From Flavivirga amylovorans (GTDB taxonomy: Bacteria; Bacteroidota; Bacteroidia; Flavobacteriales; Flavobacteriaceae): DNA of 64,000 nucleotides. A program made the translations under genes and the position numbers. The notes beneath the pieces were generated by a model. It was not told where the DNA came from and did no database searches. It was given only the letters and a program-made list of their open reading frames with translations. The stretch is from positions 464,926 through 528,925 of the forward strand of contig NZ_JAUOEM010000002.1 in the NCBI RefSeq assembly GCF_030540875.1, given 5' to 3'. The stretch's first letter is position 1. Every line of letters begins with the position of its first letter. Shown here one piece after another: positions 16,116-25,158 of the stretch.

Positions 16116-16406
16116 ATGACGAAGGCTGATTTAGTAGCAAAAATTTCTGAAAAACTAGGAATTGAAAAAGGAGATGTTCAAGCAACTGTTGAAACATTTA
16201 TGGAAGAAGTAAAAACTTCTTTAGAAAGTGGTGATAATGTATACTTAAGAGGTTTTGGAAGCTTCATTATTAAAACAAGAGCAGAAAAAACGGGTAGGAA
16301 TATATCTAAGAACACAACTATAAAGATACCAGCTCACAACATCCCTGCATTTAAGCCAGCAAAAGTTTTTGTTGAAGGTGTTAAAACCAATGTAGACGTT
16401 AAATAA
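16116..16406 (+). CDS. HU-family DNA-binding protein
   Basis: 96 residues of the compact HU/IHF fold: N-terminal helices MTKADLVAKISEKLGI, the DNA-contacting arm with GFGSFIIKTRAEKTGRN, and C-terminal IPAFKPAKVFVEGV. The arm tip reads IPAHNIPAFKP, with the intercalating proline present. It acts as a nucleoid-bending dimer. The very next gene encodes the 30-residue ribosomal protein, with a 41-bp gap, so both are probably on one transcript ending at 16572. Confidence 0.94.
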   Translation: MTKADLVAKISEKLGIEKGDVQATVETFMEEVKTSLESGDNVYLRGFGSFIIKTRAEKTGRNISKNTTIKIPAHNIPAFKPAKVFVEGVKTNVDVK

Positions 16407-16447
16407 AATATTAAACTAAATAATTATTAATTTAAAAGACACTATGT

Positions 16448-16540
16448 ATGCCAAGTGGTAAAAAACGTAAAAGACATAAGGTAGCAACGCATAAGCGTAA
16501 GAAACGCAGACGTGCTAACCGTCACAAAAAGAAAAAATAA
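16448..16540 (+). CDS. AURKAIP1/COX24-domain small ribosomal protein (bS22/mS38-like)
   Basis: A 30-residue protein of which 21 residues are Lys, Arg or His: it begins MPSGKKRKRHKVATHKRKK and ends ANRHKKKK. The pattern KRHKVATHKRKKRRRANRHK matches the AURKAIP1/COX24 domain found in mitochondrial mS38 and the mycobacterial small-subunit protein bS22 (family knowledge). It probably threads into rRNA at the decoding side of the 30S. It is too short for ordinary gene finders. A terminator hairpin follows within 4 bases. Confidence 0.88.
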   Translation: MPSGKKRKRHKVATHKRKKRRRANRHKKKK

Positions 16541-16543
16541 ATC

Positions 16544-16572
16544 AAAGAAGTAGTTAATCTAACTACTTCTTT
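16544..16572 (+). terminator. Terminator after the HU / small ribosomal protein unit
   Basis: A 12-bp perfect stem, AAAGAAGTAGTT (16544-16555) with AACTACTTCTTT (16561-16572), and an AATCT loop. The U-tract is the end of the stem itself and is short after it. Confidence 0.85.
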
Positions 16573-16602
16573 TGGTTTTAAAAACAACAAGTTCTTTGAA
16601 AT

Positions 16603-16646
16603 GAGTTCATTATAAATAACGAACGCTTTTAGCGTTTTATGAACTC
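16603..16646 (+). promoter_or_regulatory. Nested hairpin in the rng upstream region
   Basis: GAGTTCAT (16603-16610) pairs with ATGAACTC (16639-16646) and encloses AACGC-TTTTA-GCGTT (16622-16636). It lies in the 270-bp leader between the terminator at 16572 and the RNase G start. It may be a leader-RNA structure; E. coli rne is autoregulated through its 5' leader, which makes the location suggestive only. Confidence 0.4.
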
Positions 16647-16726
16647 CACGGATTCAAAAATCCTGTGAAATACCTTAATAAAAAGTTAGTCTTTAATTAT
16701 TAAGATTAATTTAAGGTACAATATCC

Positions 16727-16753
16727 AACAATAAATAATGTTTTTTTATTGTT
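16727..16753 (+). promoter_or_regulatory. Second hairpin upstream of rng
   Basis: AACAATAAA (16727-16735) and TTTATTGTT (16745-16753) form a 9-bp AU-rich stem 57 bases before the rng start. A five-codon mini-ORF (16792-16806, M-D-K-N) directly precedes the start codon and repeats its first three codons. Confidence 0.35.
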
Positions 16754-16810
16754 AGGTAGAAATAATGTATAATCCATCTGTACTTAATTGTATGGATAAA
16801 AATTAACTAA

Positions 16811-18355
16811 ATGGATAAAGAATTGATCATTCGATCTAGTTCCGACAATGTTGATTTTGCCTTATTAAAAGATGGAAAACTTATCGAATTACAGAAGGAT
16901 GAAGATAGTAATGACTTTTCTGTTGGTGATGTGTTTATAGCCAAAATAAGAAAAGCCGTTCCTGGTTTAAATGCTGCATTTGTTAATGTAGGTTACGAGA
17001 AAGATGCATTTTTGCATTATCACGATTTAGGACCAAAACTACCTTCACTTTTAAAATTCACAAAACGTGTAAGCACAGGTAAATTAAAAGATTTTTCTTT
17101 AAAAGACTTTCCATTTGAAAAAGATATTGAGAAAGACGGCAAAATTGTCGACGCCTTAAAATCTAATCAATCGCTATTAGTACAAATAGTTAAAGAACCT
17201 ATATCTACAAAAGGCCCTAGAATAAGCTCAGAGCTTTCTATTGCTGGCAGATATATTGTTTTAGTTCCTTTTTCTAGTCGTATTTCTATTTCTCAAAAAA
17301 TAGAAGACAGAGAAGAAAAAGACCGACTAAAACGCTTGGTAAAGAGTATAACTCCACCAGGTTTCGGTATTATTGTACGCACCGTAGCACAAGGCAGAAA
17401 AGTAGCAGAACTAGATAAAGATTTACAAAATTTGCTTAGTCGTTGGACGGCAATGTGTAAAAAGCTACACAAAGCACATCATCCAAGTAAAGTATTAGGA
17501 GAAATGAATAAGGCCTCGTCTATTTTACGAGACATATTTAATGACACCTTTACGAGTATTCATGTTGATGATGAAGAGCTTTACATTCAAATTAAAGATT
17601 ATGTGCAAGAAATTGCACCAAAAAAAGAATCAATAGTTAAATTGTATCAGTCTAAAGTTCCAATTTTCGAAAAATTTGGAATTGAAAGGCAAATAAAAAC
17701 TTCCTTTGGTAAAACCGTTTCTATGGCTAAAGGTGCTTATTTGGTGGTAGAACACACCGAAGCACTACATGTTATAGATGTAAATAGCGGCAACAGATCC
17801 AACAAAGCCAACAACCAGGAGGATACAGCATTAGAGGTAAATCTAATAGCAGCTACCGAAATGGCTCGTCAATTGCGTTTACGTGATATGGGCGGCATTA
17901 TTGTAGTAGATTTTATCGATATGACCAATGCTGAAAACAGGCAAAAATTATTTAATCACCTTCGCGATGAAATGAAGGATGACAGAGCTAAACACAAAAT
18001 ATTGCCTCCTAGTAAATTCGGATTGATACAAATAACAAGACAACGAGTTCGCCCAGAAATGAACATTAAAACCAGAGAGGAAAATCCTAATGGTTTAAAT
18101 GGCTCTGAGGTTGAAGCACCAATTGGACTGGTGCAAAAAGTAACACAAGATCTTGAACTACTATTAAAAAAAGACTATAAAAAGTTGACTTTAAACACAC
18201 ATCCTTTTATAGCAGCCTTTTTAACAAAAGGTTTTCCATCGATACGTTCAAAATGGTTTTTTGAACACAAAAAATGGGTTAAAGTTTTACCAAGAGATGC
18301 TTACACATATCTAGAATACCACTTTTTCGATAAAGATGGTAATCAAATTAAATAA
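16811..18355 (+). CDS. rng: Ribonuclease E/G family endoribonuclease
   Basis: 514 residues: S1-like RNA-binding domain (about 35-125, with VPGLNAAFVNVGYEKDAFLH), RNase H-like and 5'-sensor regions, and the catalytic DNase I-like part with the two metal-binding Asp in HVIDVNSGN (about 326) and GGIIVVDFIDM (about 369). It lacks the long C-terminal degradosome scaffold of E. coli RNase E and matches RNase G in length. It processes rRNA and decays mRNA. The start ATG follows a tiny ORF with the same first codons. Confidence 0.93.
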   Translation: MDKELIIRSSSDNVDFALLKDGKLIELQKDEDSNDFSVGDVFIAKIRKAVPGLNAAFVNVGYEKDAFLHYHDLGPKLPSLLKFTKRVSTGKLKDFSLKDFPFEKDIEKDGKIVDALKSNQSLLVQIVKEPISTKGPRISSELSIAGRYIVLVPFSSRISISQKIEDREEKDRLKRLVKSITPPGFGIIVRTVAQGRKVAELDKDLQNLLSRWTAMCKKLHKAHHPSKVLGEMNKASSILRDIFNDTFTSIHVDDEELYIQIKDYVQEIAPKKESIVKLYQSKVPIFEKFGIERQIKTSFGKTVSMAKGAYLVVEHTEALHVIDVNSGNRSNKANNQEDTALEVNLIAATEMARQLRLRDMGGIIVVDFIDMTNAENRQKLFNHLRDEMKDDRAKHKILPPSKFGLIQITRQRVRPEMNIKTREENPNGLNGSEVEAPIGLVQKVTQDLELLLKKDYKKLTLNTHPFIAAFLTKGFPSIRSKWFFEHKKWVKVLPRDAYTYLEYHFFDKDGNQIK

Positions 18356-18359
18356 TTAA

Positions 18360-18394
18360 AAACCCCCATACTTTTTAAGAGTATGAGGGTTTTT
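18360..18394 (+). terminator. Terminator after rng
   Basis: Stem AACCCCCATACT pairing with AGTATGAGGGTTTTT just after the rng stop (one mismatch), followed by a T-run. Confidence 0.8.
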
Positions 18395-18509
18395 GTTTTT
18401 ATGACATTTTTTTATATTCCCTTACAAAATTAAATCTGTTGTAATCAATCTATTCTCGAAAAAACTATCATCTAAAACAATAAAAATTTTAGTGTTTTAC
18501 AAGCCCCTA

Positions 18510-19541
18510 TTAAGGTGCAGGGTTAGGCATTACTGAATGTGTTTCATTAATCTTATCCAATACCTCTTCACTCAAATTTACATGAATACTATCAATATTT
18601 TCTTTAAGTTGTTCTAAGTTAGTTGCTCCAATTATAGTACTGGTAACAAAAGGCTGTTGATTAACAAACGCCAATGACATTTGTGCTAAGGTTAAACCAT
18701 GATCTTCTGCTATTTTTAAGTACCGCTTAGTCGCTTCGGCCGCTTTCTCCCCACTATACCTAGCAAATCTTGGAAACAATTTAAGTCTGGCATTATCTGC
18801 TGCATTTCCTTTAACATATTTACCTGAAAGCACACCAAATGCCATTGGAGAGTATGCTAGCAAGCCTACATTTTCCCTTAAAGCTACTTCTGCTAAATCA
18901 GTTTCAAATGTCCTAGTTAGCATAGAGTAGGCATTTTGAATGGTTACTACTCTAGGTAAATCGTGCTTTTTAGATTCTTCTAAATAACGCATGGTTCCCC
19001 ATGAGTTTTCATTAGAAAGACCAATATTCCTTATTTTCCCTTCTTTTATAGAAGTATCCAAACTGTGAAGAATTTCATTAAAATTGTCTTTCCAATTGGT
19101 GTCATGCTCATAATTTCTAATTCCAAATCTATTTGTGTCTCGCTCTGGCCAATGTAGTTGGTACAAATCTATATAATCCGTTTGCAACCTTTTTAACTCT
19201 AAGTCTATAGCTTCTTTTATGGCATTTGGACTGAATCCTGTTGTACGAATATGTGCTGTATAATCTCCTGGTCCTGCAATTTTAGAAGCGATAATAACCT
19301 TATCTCTATGTCTGGTTTTCTTTAACCAAGTCCCAATTATGTTACTAGTTCTCCCACTCATTTCTGCAGTTGCTGGCACTGGATACAATTCTGCAGTATC
19401 TATAAAATTAATACCTTGGTCTATAGCATAATCCATTTGAGCATGTCCTTCGGCTTCTGTGTTTTGGTTTCCCCAGGTCATAGAACCTAAACATATTTTA
19501 CTAACTTTTATATTGGTATTTGGTAGTGTTGTATATTTCAT
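18510..19541 (-). CDS. Aldo/keto reductase, Tas-like
   Basis: 343 residues. The N-terminus reads MKYTTLPNTNIKVSKICLGSMTWG, typical of the Tas subgroup of NADP(H)-dependent aldo/keto reductases. The active-site residues are visible: Asp and Tyr in DTAELYPV, Lys in IIASKIAG and His in YQLHWPERDTNRFG. The cofactor segment STIIGATNLEQLKENI lies near the end. The barrel is full length. The physiological carbonyl substrate is unknown. It is a monocistronic gene whose 5' side faces a strong bidirectional terminator. Confidence 0.92.
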   Translation of the reverse strand: MKYTTLPNTNIKVSKICLGSMTWGNQNTEAEGHAQMDYAIDQGINFIDTAELYPVPATAEMSGRTSNIIGTWLKKTRHRDKVIIASKIAGPGDYTAHIRTTGFSPNAIKEAIDLELKRLQTDYIDLYQLHWPERDTNRFGIRNYEHDTNWKDNFNEILHSLDTSIKEGKIRNIGLSNENSWGTMRYLEESKKHDLPRVVTIQNAYSMLTRTFETDLAEVALRENVGLLAYSPMAFGVLSGKYVKGNAADNARLKLFPRFARYSGEKAAEATKRYLKIAEDHGLTLAQMSLAFVNQQPFVTSTIIGATNLEQLKENIDSIHVNLSEEVLDKINETHSVMPNPAP

Positions 19542-19557
19542 TTATAAGTTTTTTATT

Positions 19558-19577
19558 ATTCCCATTAAGATGGGAAT
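19558..19577. promoter_or_regulatory. Short inverted repeat upstream of the aldo/keto reductase
   Basis: ATTCCCA and TGGGAAT separated by six bases, 16 bp upstream of the start codon. It could be an operator or a leader hairpin; nothing further supports either. Confidence 0.3.
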
Positions 19578-19612
19578 AACAGGTTAGATTGTTTTGACTA
19601 GTCGTTAAAGAT

Positions 19613-19652
19613 AAAAAACCTTTCAGAATCTTATAATTCTGAAAGGTTTTTT
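19613..19652. terminator. Strong terminator hairpin between aldo/keto reductase and OmpA genes
   Basis: A perfect 17-bp stem (AAAAAACCTTTCAGAAT with its complement) and a 6-base loop, with A- and T-runs making it usable from both sides. On the minus strand it ends the OmpA lipoprotein transcript. Confidence 0.9.
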
Positions 19653-19677
19653 AAGTGAATTCCTAATGAGTTAGTTT

Positions 19678-19700
19678 ATCTTGAGCGAAGACGAAAGGCA
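19678..19700. repeat. Degenerate fragment of dispersed repeat A
   Basis: ATCTTGAGCGAAGACGAAAG matches the TTGAGCGAAGTCGAAAG core seen at 55965. It is a short fragment 15 bp downstream of the OmpA lipoprotein stop. Confidence 0.5.
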
Positions 19701-19714
19701 AGAATGTAATATGA

Positions 19715-20674
19715 TTAATTCTCGTTTAATAATTTAGATAGTTCGTCTAACTTTGGTGTTAAAACCACTTCAATACGTCTATTTTTTGCTTTTCCTTCAG
19801 CAGTCGTATTTGTAGCAATAGGTGCAAATTCACCACGACCAGCTGCAGTTAAATTTTCTGGATTTATAGACGTGTTTTCTTTTAAAATTTTCACAATAGC
19901 CGTAGCACGTTTGGTTGATAAATCCCAATTGCCACTTAATTGTCCACTTCCTTTGTAAGGCACATTATCTGTATGTCCTTCTATTAAAACTGCAATATCA
20001 GGATTGTCTCCAAGTACACTTCCTAATTGCTGCACAGCTCTTCGTCCTTCTACACCAACTGCCCAGCTACCAGAACCAAATAATAGTTTGTTCTCCATAG
20101 ATACGTATACTTTTCCGTCGCGTTGCTCTACAGTTAAACCTTTACCTTCAAAATCTGTTAAAGCTTTTGAAATAGCATTCTTTAATTGTGTCATCGCGGC
20201 ATCTTTTGAAGCAATAACACTCTCTAATTCTGCTACTCGGTTAGACCTGTCTTCTAATTCCTTTTTAAGTCTTGCTAAACGTGCATTTTCATCAGCCAAT
20301 GCTTGTTCTTTTGCTTCTAATTGTGCTAATAATTCTCTATTTTTTTTAGAATTTCTAGCTATGGCACTAGAACTATTCTTTTCTAAGGCATCATAAGAAT
20401 TTTTTAAATTATCATAATTAGATTTTGCAGCATTATAGTCTGATTGTAGCTTGTCACGTTGTTGAATAGCTTCATCATAGGCTTTTTGAATTTGTTTCAA
20501 TTCATTTTTCGCTGCATTCTTGGCACTTAAAAGTGCATCATTCTCATTAGAAAGTTTTCGATTCTCTTCCTTTAAATCAGCATATTTGTTTTCTAAATCT
20601 TTATACACTTTTGGTGACACACAAGACACTAAAAATGTTAAGGTTAATACGACTAATAAGGTTTTTTTAATCAT
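19715..20674 (-). CDS. OmpA-family lipoprotein with long coiled coil
   Basis: About 319 residues from the ATG at 20674. A lipoprotein signal (LTFLVSCVSPK, Cys about 18) is followed by a long alpha-helical coiled coil (25-165: heptads of Leu/Asn/Lys such as LKEENRKLSNENDALLS) and a C-terminal OmpA peptidoglycan-binding domain (about 190-305; IEGHTDNVPYKG and LSTKRATAIVKIL carry the Asp and Arg that hold diaminopimelate). It tethers the outer membrane to the cell wall at a distance. Predicted as a free-standing gene, 30 bp downstream of xth on the same strand. Confidence 0.9.
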   Translation of the reverse strand: MIKKTLLVVLTLTFLVSCVSPKVYKDLENKYADLKEENRKLSNENDALLSAKNAAKNELKQIQKAYDEAIQQRDKLQSDYNAAKSNYDNLKNSYDALEKNSSSAIARNSKKNRELLAQLEAKEQALADENARLARLKKELEDRSNRVAELESVIASKDAAMTQLKNAISKALTDFEGKGLTVEQRDGKVYVSMENKLLFGSGSWAVGVEGRRAVQQLGSVLGDNPDIAVLIEGHTDNVPYKGSGQLSGNWDLSTKRATAIVKILKENTSINPENLTAAGRGEFAPIATNTTAEGKAKNRRIEVVLTPKLDELSKLLNEN

Positions 20675-20718
20675 TCTGTTTGGGTTCATTTGTTATTTAC
20701 TTATTTATAAAATATGTT

Positions 20719-21480
20719 TTAATTATCCATTTCTAATAAAATTGGACAATGGTCACTATGCACTGCTTCAGATAGTATAACGGCTCTTTTTATTTTTTCT
20801 TGTAATGGTTGGGCTACCATAGCATAATCTAATCGCCACCCTTTGTTATTAGCACGAGCATTAGCTCGGTAACTCCACCAACTATATTGCTGGGTTTCTG
20901 AATTTAAATACCTAAACGAGTCTATAAATCCACTATCTATAAAACTCCCAATCCACTCACGCTCTACGGGTAAAAACCCTGATACCCCTTTCATTTTAGG
21001 ATTATGAATATCAATCGCTTCATGACAAATATTATAATCACCACAAATAACTAGATGAGGTCGTTCTTTTTTTAGATTATTTATATAATCTTGAAACAAA
21101 TCCATGTACTCTAACTTATGATTTAAACGTGCATCGTTGGTTCCAGATGGCAAATATAAACTCATAACAGATACACCGTCAAAATCGGCACGTATATTTC
21201 TACCTTCAAAATCCATTGATTCTATACCCGTACCATATTCTATATGATTGGGTTCTGTTTTACTTAAAATTGCTACACCGCTATATCCTTTTTTTTGAGC
21301 ACTAAACCAATAGTTATATTTATATCCAGCTTCCTCAAAAATATCTAAATCCAACTGTTCTTTTAATGCCTTTATTTCTTGTAAGCAAATAACATCTGGA
21401 TTTGCACTTTTTAACCAATCTACAAAACCTTTATTTATTGCTGCTCGAATGCCGTTTACATTATATGATATAATTTTCAT
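20719..21480 (-). CDS. xth: Exodeoxyribonuclease III
   Basis: 253 residues of the exonuclease-endonuclease-phosphatase fold. Motifs: MKIISYNVNGIRA, CLQEIK (metal Glu), LYLPSG, VICGDYN (Asp/Asn pair), and C-terminal HSDHCPILLE with the catalytic Asp-His. It cuts at abasic sites and removes 3' blocks in base-excision repair, and so functionally parallels MutY encoded 5 kb away. Normal length. Confidence 0.95.
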   Translation of the reverse strand: MKIISYNVNGIRAAINKGFVDWLKSANPDVICLQEIKALKEQLDLDIFEEAGYKYNYWFSAQKKGYSGVAILSKTEPNHIEYGTGIESMDFEGRNIRADFDGVSVMSLYLPSGTNDARLNHKLEYMDLFQDYINNLKKERPHLVICGDYNICHEAIDIHNPKMKGVSGFLPVEREWIGSFIDSGFIDSFRYLNSETQQYSWWSYRANARANNKGWRLDYAMVAQPLQEKIKRAVILSEAVHSDHCPILLEMDN

Positions 21481-21735
21481 TTGTATATGGTTAAGGTTTT
21501 AATTGTTTGATGCCTAATCATTAATTATGCATATTTCATCTAGCTAAAATAAATAATACGTTACTTTTACGCTATCAAATAAAAATAAATTTTTATTTAG
21601 ATTCCCCATTTACCATGAAAGACAAGCTTATAAGATATCTTTAAGTTTCCTTAAAGGGGTTATATTAGTTATTGCAACAGATTTAACGAATTATATTAAC
21701 AAAATATTTTAAACTATTTGTAGTTTAAGTATATA

Positions 21736-24700
21736 ATGAAATTTATTACATCAATTCTTATATTTTTAATTGGTTTTTGCGGATTTACTCAAGAGCCGAC
21801 TTCAAACTATAAAACTATAAAGGTTGCAGTAAAAGACTCCATTCGTATAGATAGCGTAAGTATAAATTCCAACTCGTTTTCAATTAAAAGAAAAGATCAT
21901 ACGATTATTGATTCAACGTTCTATGCTGTCGATTTTGCGAAAGCAGTTCTTATTTTTAAAAAGCCTATTGAAACAGATTCCATTATTATAAACTATCTAA
22001 GGTTTCCCGATTTCTTAACTAGAACCTATCAACAATTGGATGAAAATATTATTGTTGAAAACAATGATAATCTTAAAAAACTATATAAATTATCGAAACC
22101 AAATACCTCTAAAAATTTCACTCCTTTTGATGGTTTAACAACTTCTGGTAGTATCTCGAGAGGTGTTACTATTGGGAACAATCAAAATTCGGTTTTAAAC
22201 AGCGAATTAGATCTTCAAATAACAGGAAAACTAAATGATAAAGTATCTCTTAGAGCATCTATACAAGACGCTAATATTCCTTTACAAGAGAGCGGTTATT
22301 CGCAACGTTTAGATGAATTTGATCAAGTTTTTATTGAGCTATTTAGTGACCGTTGGAATATTAGAGCTGGTGATATTGATTTAATAAATACCGATTCTTA
22401 TTTTGCAAGTTTTTCTAAACGTGTTCAAGGTTTATCTGTTAAAGCTCGATTAGGCGATGAAGATTCTCAAACAAATTTATTTGCTTCTGGCGCTATTGTT
22501 CGTGGGCAATTTACAAGAAGCCAGTTTACGGCACAAGAAGGGAATCAAGGCCCTTATAAATTACAAGGACAGAACGGAGAGTTATTTGTGCTTATTGTGT
22601 CTGGCAGTGAAACGGTCTATGTAAATGGTGTTGCTGTAAAACGCGGTGAAGATCAAGATTATATTATAGATTATAATGCGGGGGAAATTATATTTAATGC
22701 TACATATCCTATAACTTCTGAGATGAGAATTACTGTCGATTATCAATTTAGCGAACGTAATTATTCACGTTTTGTAGCTTATGGAGGCGGACGATATGAA
22801 AGTGACAAATTAAAAATAGGTGTTTCAGTATATTCTGAAAATGATGCAAAAAATCAACCACTCCAACAAAACTTATCTGAAGAACAGGTTCAAATATTAT
22901 CTAATGCTGGCGATGATAGAAGTTTAATGGTAGCGCCTTCTGAAATTCAAGAAGCTCTGAATGAGAATCGAATCTTATATAAAAAAGAACTCATTGGAGG
23001 TGTTGAAGCTTTTGTTTTTTCTAATAATCCAGATGATGAATTATATCGCGTTACTTTCACGCAAGTGGGAGTTAACCAAGGTGACTATATTTTAAGTAAT
23101 ACTACGGCTATTAATAATATCTATGAATTTGTTGGTGTTTCTCAAGGAAATTATGCGCCTATTGTTCAATTGGTAGCTCCAACAAAGCTTCAAATTGCTG
23201 TAATAAACGGAAACTATAATCCATCAGAGAAAACCAGTATCGCTTTTGAGGTCGCAGGCAGTAAAAATGATTTAAACTTATTTTCAGGTTTAAATGATGA
23301 TGATAATGATGGTTTTGCCGGAAAATTGAATATTGAACAGACACTTATAAAAGAAGATAGTCTTTGGAGTGTAAGCGCTTTTGTTAACACAGATTATATT
23401 CAAGAGGATTTTAAAACGATAGAACGCTTATATAATGCCGAATTTAATCGTGATTGGAATTTAGAATTACCTTCTGGAAATCAAACCGTAATAAACTTGG
23501 GTGATCAGGTTTTGCTAAACTCAGGCTTTCGGGTTTTTCACCCGGATAAAGGGACTATAAACTATCAATTTGAGCATTTAGGTTATTCCGAAAACTTTAA
23601 TGGCAATAGACATGTTACTAATATAGATCTACGCCTCAATAGGTTTAATATAACATCACATTCTAGTTTTTTAAATGCTAATTCTAGTATTAATACCTCA
23701 ACTTTTTTAAGGTCTTATAATCGTATTATTTATGATATGCAAAAAGGTTGGTTAGGAACCAAGATAGCCATTGAAGATAATGAGCAAAAAGATATTTCTA
23801 CTCAAACACTAACACCTTTAAGTCAAAAGTTTAAATCCTATGAAGCCTTTATTGGAGTTGGAGATAGCACCAAAGTCTTTGCCAAAATAGGTTATAAACA
23901 CCGGGTTAATGATAGTATAAGGAATAATGAATTACAAAAAGTAAATACTTCCAACACATTCTATTTAGATTCGCGATTGGTTAGAAATGAAAATACAAAC
24001 TTGTCTTTATATGCTAATTATAGAACTTTGAAAAGTGAAGATAGTGATATTGAAGATGAACGTTCCATAAACTCCAGATTACAGTTTAATCAAAAGCTTT
24101 TTAAACAAATTGTGCAATGGAATACTATTTTTGAAACCAATTCTGGGACATTGCCTCAACAAGACTTTACTTATGTTGAAGTTGAAGCAGGGCAAGGAAC
24201 TTATACATGGATTGATTATAATGAAAATGGTATTCAGGAACTTGAAGAGTTTGAAATTGCTCAATTTCAAGATCAAGGAAAATACATAAGGGTTCTTTTG
24301 CCCAATCGGGTTTTTATAAAAACACATCAAAATAGGCTAAGTCAAACCATCACATTCAATCCATCTCAATGGGCTGTCAGCAAAAGTAAATCCAAAAAAT
24401 TCTGGTCTCATTTTTATAATCAAACCAGTTACTTAATTGATAGAAAAATAAGACGAGAAGGCAATGACTTTAACCTCAACCCTTTTAAAGATGAAAAAGA
24501 AAATCAATTAGGATTGCAATTGAATTTTAGAAATGTTTTGTTTTTTAATAGAGGAAAACAACGTTATACAACGTCTTATACCTATCTTGATAATGTAACC
24601 AGAAATATTTTATCCGTTGGTTTTATTGAAAACGGTTTAAAAAGTCATCAACTTAATTTTAACCATAAAATTGCTGAAAGTTGGTTAATAAATATGCTTT

Positions 24701-25158
24701 CATCTTTTAACAATAATGAAAGTATTAGCGAGAACTTTGCTAGCAAAAATTATAATTTTGAAGAGGAGTTACTTAACCCAAAACTATCCTATTTATTTAA
24801 TGACAATTCAAGTTTTGATATATTTTATCAGTACGCTAGCAAAAATAATACGATAGGCAATCTAGAATCTTTAGAACAACAAAAATATGGTGTATCCTTT
24901 ACTTTAGCCAACGGCTCAAAAAATGCTATAAATGGGGAGTTTAATTATTTCTCAAATATTTTTAATGGAAATCCGAATACTCCTGTTGCTTATCAAATGC
25001 TAGAGGGGTTACAGCCTGGTAAAAACTTTACATGGTCCTTATTAGCCCAAAAAAAATTAACTGCTTTCTTAGACCTTAATTTAAGTTATTTCGGAAGAAA
25101 AACAGAAACCAGCAAAACCATCCATACTGGGTCTATTCAATTAAAAGCCTATTTCTAG
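21736..25158 (+). CDS. Large outer-membrane beta-barrel protein of unknown function
   Basis: 1140 residues with a signal peptide (1-18, cleaved after GFCGFTQ). The N-terminal ~110 residues form a beta-rich exported domain (EIRPxxY-like strands such as ETDSIIINYLRFPDF). From residue 140 on, the chain has recurrent amphipathic strands: GSISRGVTIGNNQNSVLNS, LNDKVSLRASIQDANIPLQ, and a stretch with ETVYVNGVAVKRGEDQDYI. The C-terminus GSIQLKAYF ends in an aromatic residue, as barrels do. It resembles large uncharacterised Bacteroidota surface proteins. It is convergent with the M28 peptidase gene; the stops overlap by 4 bp. Confidence 0.8.
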   Translation: MKFITSILIFLIGFCGFTQEPTSNYKTIKVAVKDSIRIDSVSINSNSFSIKRKDHTIIDSTFYAVDFAKAVLIFKKPIETDSIIINYLRFPDFLTRTYQQLDENIIVENNDNLKKLYKLSKPNTSKNFTPFDGLTTSGSISRGVTIGNNQNSVLNSELDLQITGKLNDKVSLRASIQDANIPLQESGYSQRLDEFDQVFIELFSDRWNIRAGDIDLINTDSYFASFSKRVQGLSVKARLGDEDSQTNLFASGAIVRGQFTRSQFTAQEGNQGPYKLQGQNGELFVLIVSGSETVYVNGVAVKRGEDQDYIIDYNAGEIIFNATYPITSEMRITVDYQFSERNYSRFVAYGGGRYESDKLKIGVSVYSENDAKNQPLQQNLSEEQVQILSNAGDDRSLMVAPSEIQEALNENRILYKKELIGGVEAFVFSNNPDDELYRVTFTQVGVNQGDYILSNTTAINNIYEFVGVSQGNYAPIVQLVAPTKLQIAVINGNYNPSEKTSIAFEVAGSKNDLNLFSGLNDDDNDGFAGKLNIEQTLIKEDSLWSVSAFVNTDYIQEDFKTIERLYNAEFNRDWNLELPSGNQTVINLGDQVLLNSGFRVFHPDKGTINYQFEHLGYSENFNGNRHVTNIDLRLNRFNITSHSSFLNANSSINTSTFLRSYNRIIYDMQKGWLGTKIAIEDNEQKDISTQTLTPLSQKFKSYEAFIGVGDSTKVFAKIGYKHRVNDSIRNNELQKVNTSNTFYLDSRLVRNENTNLSLYANYRTLKSEDSDIEDERSINSRLQFNQKLFKQIVQWNTIFETNSGTLPQQDFTYVEVEAGQGTYTWIDYNENGIQELEEFEIAQFQDQGKYIRVLLPNRVFIKTHQNRLSQTITFNPSQWAVSKSKSKKFWSHFYNQTSYLIDRKIRREGNDFNLNPFKDEKENQLGLQLNFRNVLFFNRGKQRYTTSYTYLDNVTRNILSVGFIENGLKSHQLNFNHKIAESWLINMLSSFNNNESISENFASKNYNFEEELLNPKLSYLFNDNSSFDIFYQYASKNNTIGNLESLEQQKYGVSFTLANGSKNAINGEFNYFSNIFNGNPNTPVAYQMLEGLQPGKNFTWSLLAQKKLTAFLDLNLSYFGRKTETSKTIHTGSIQLKAYF

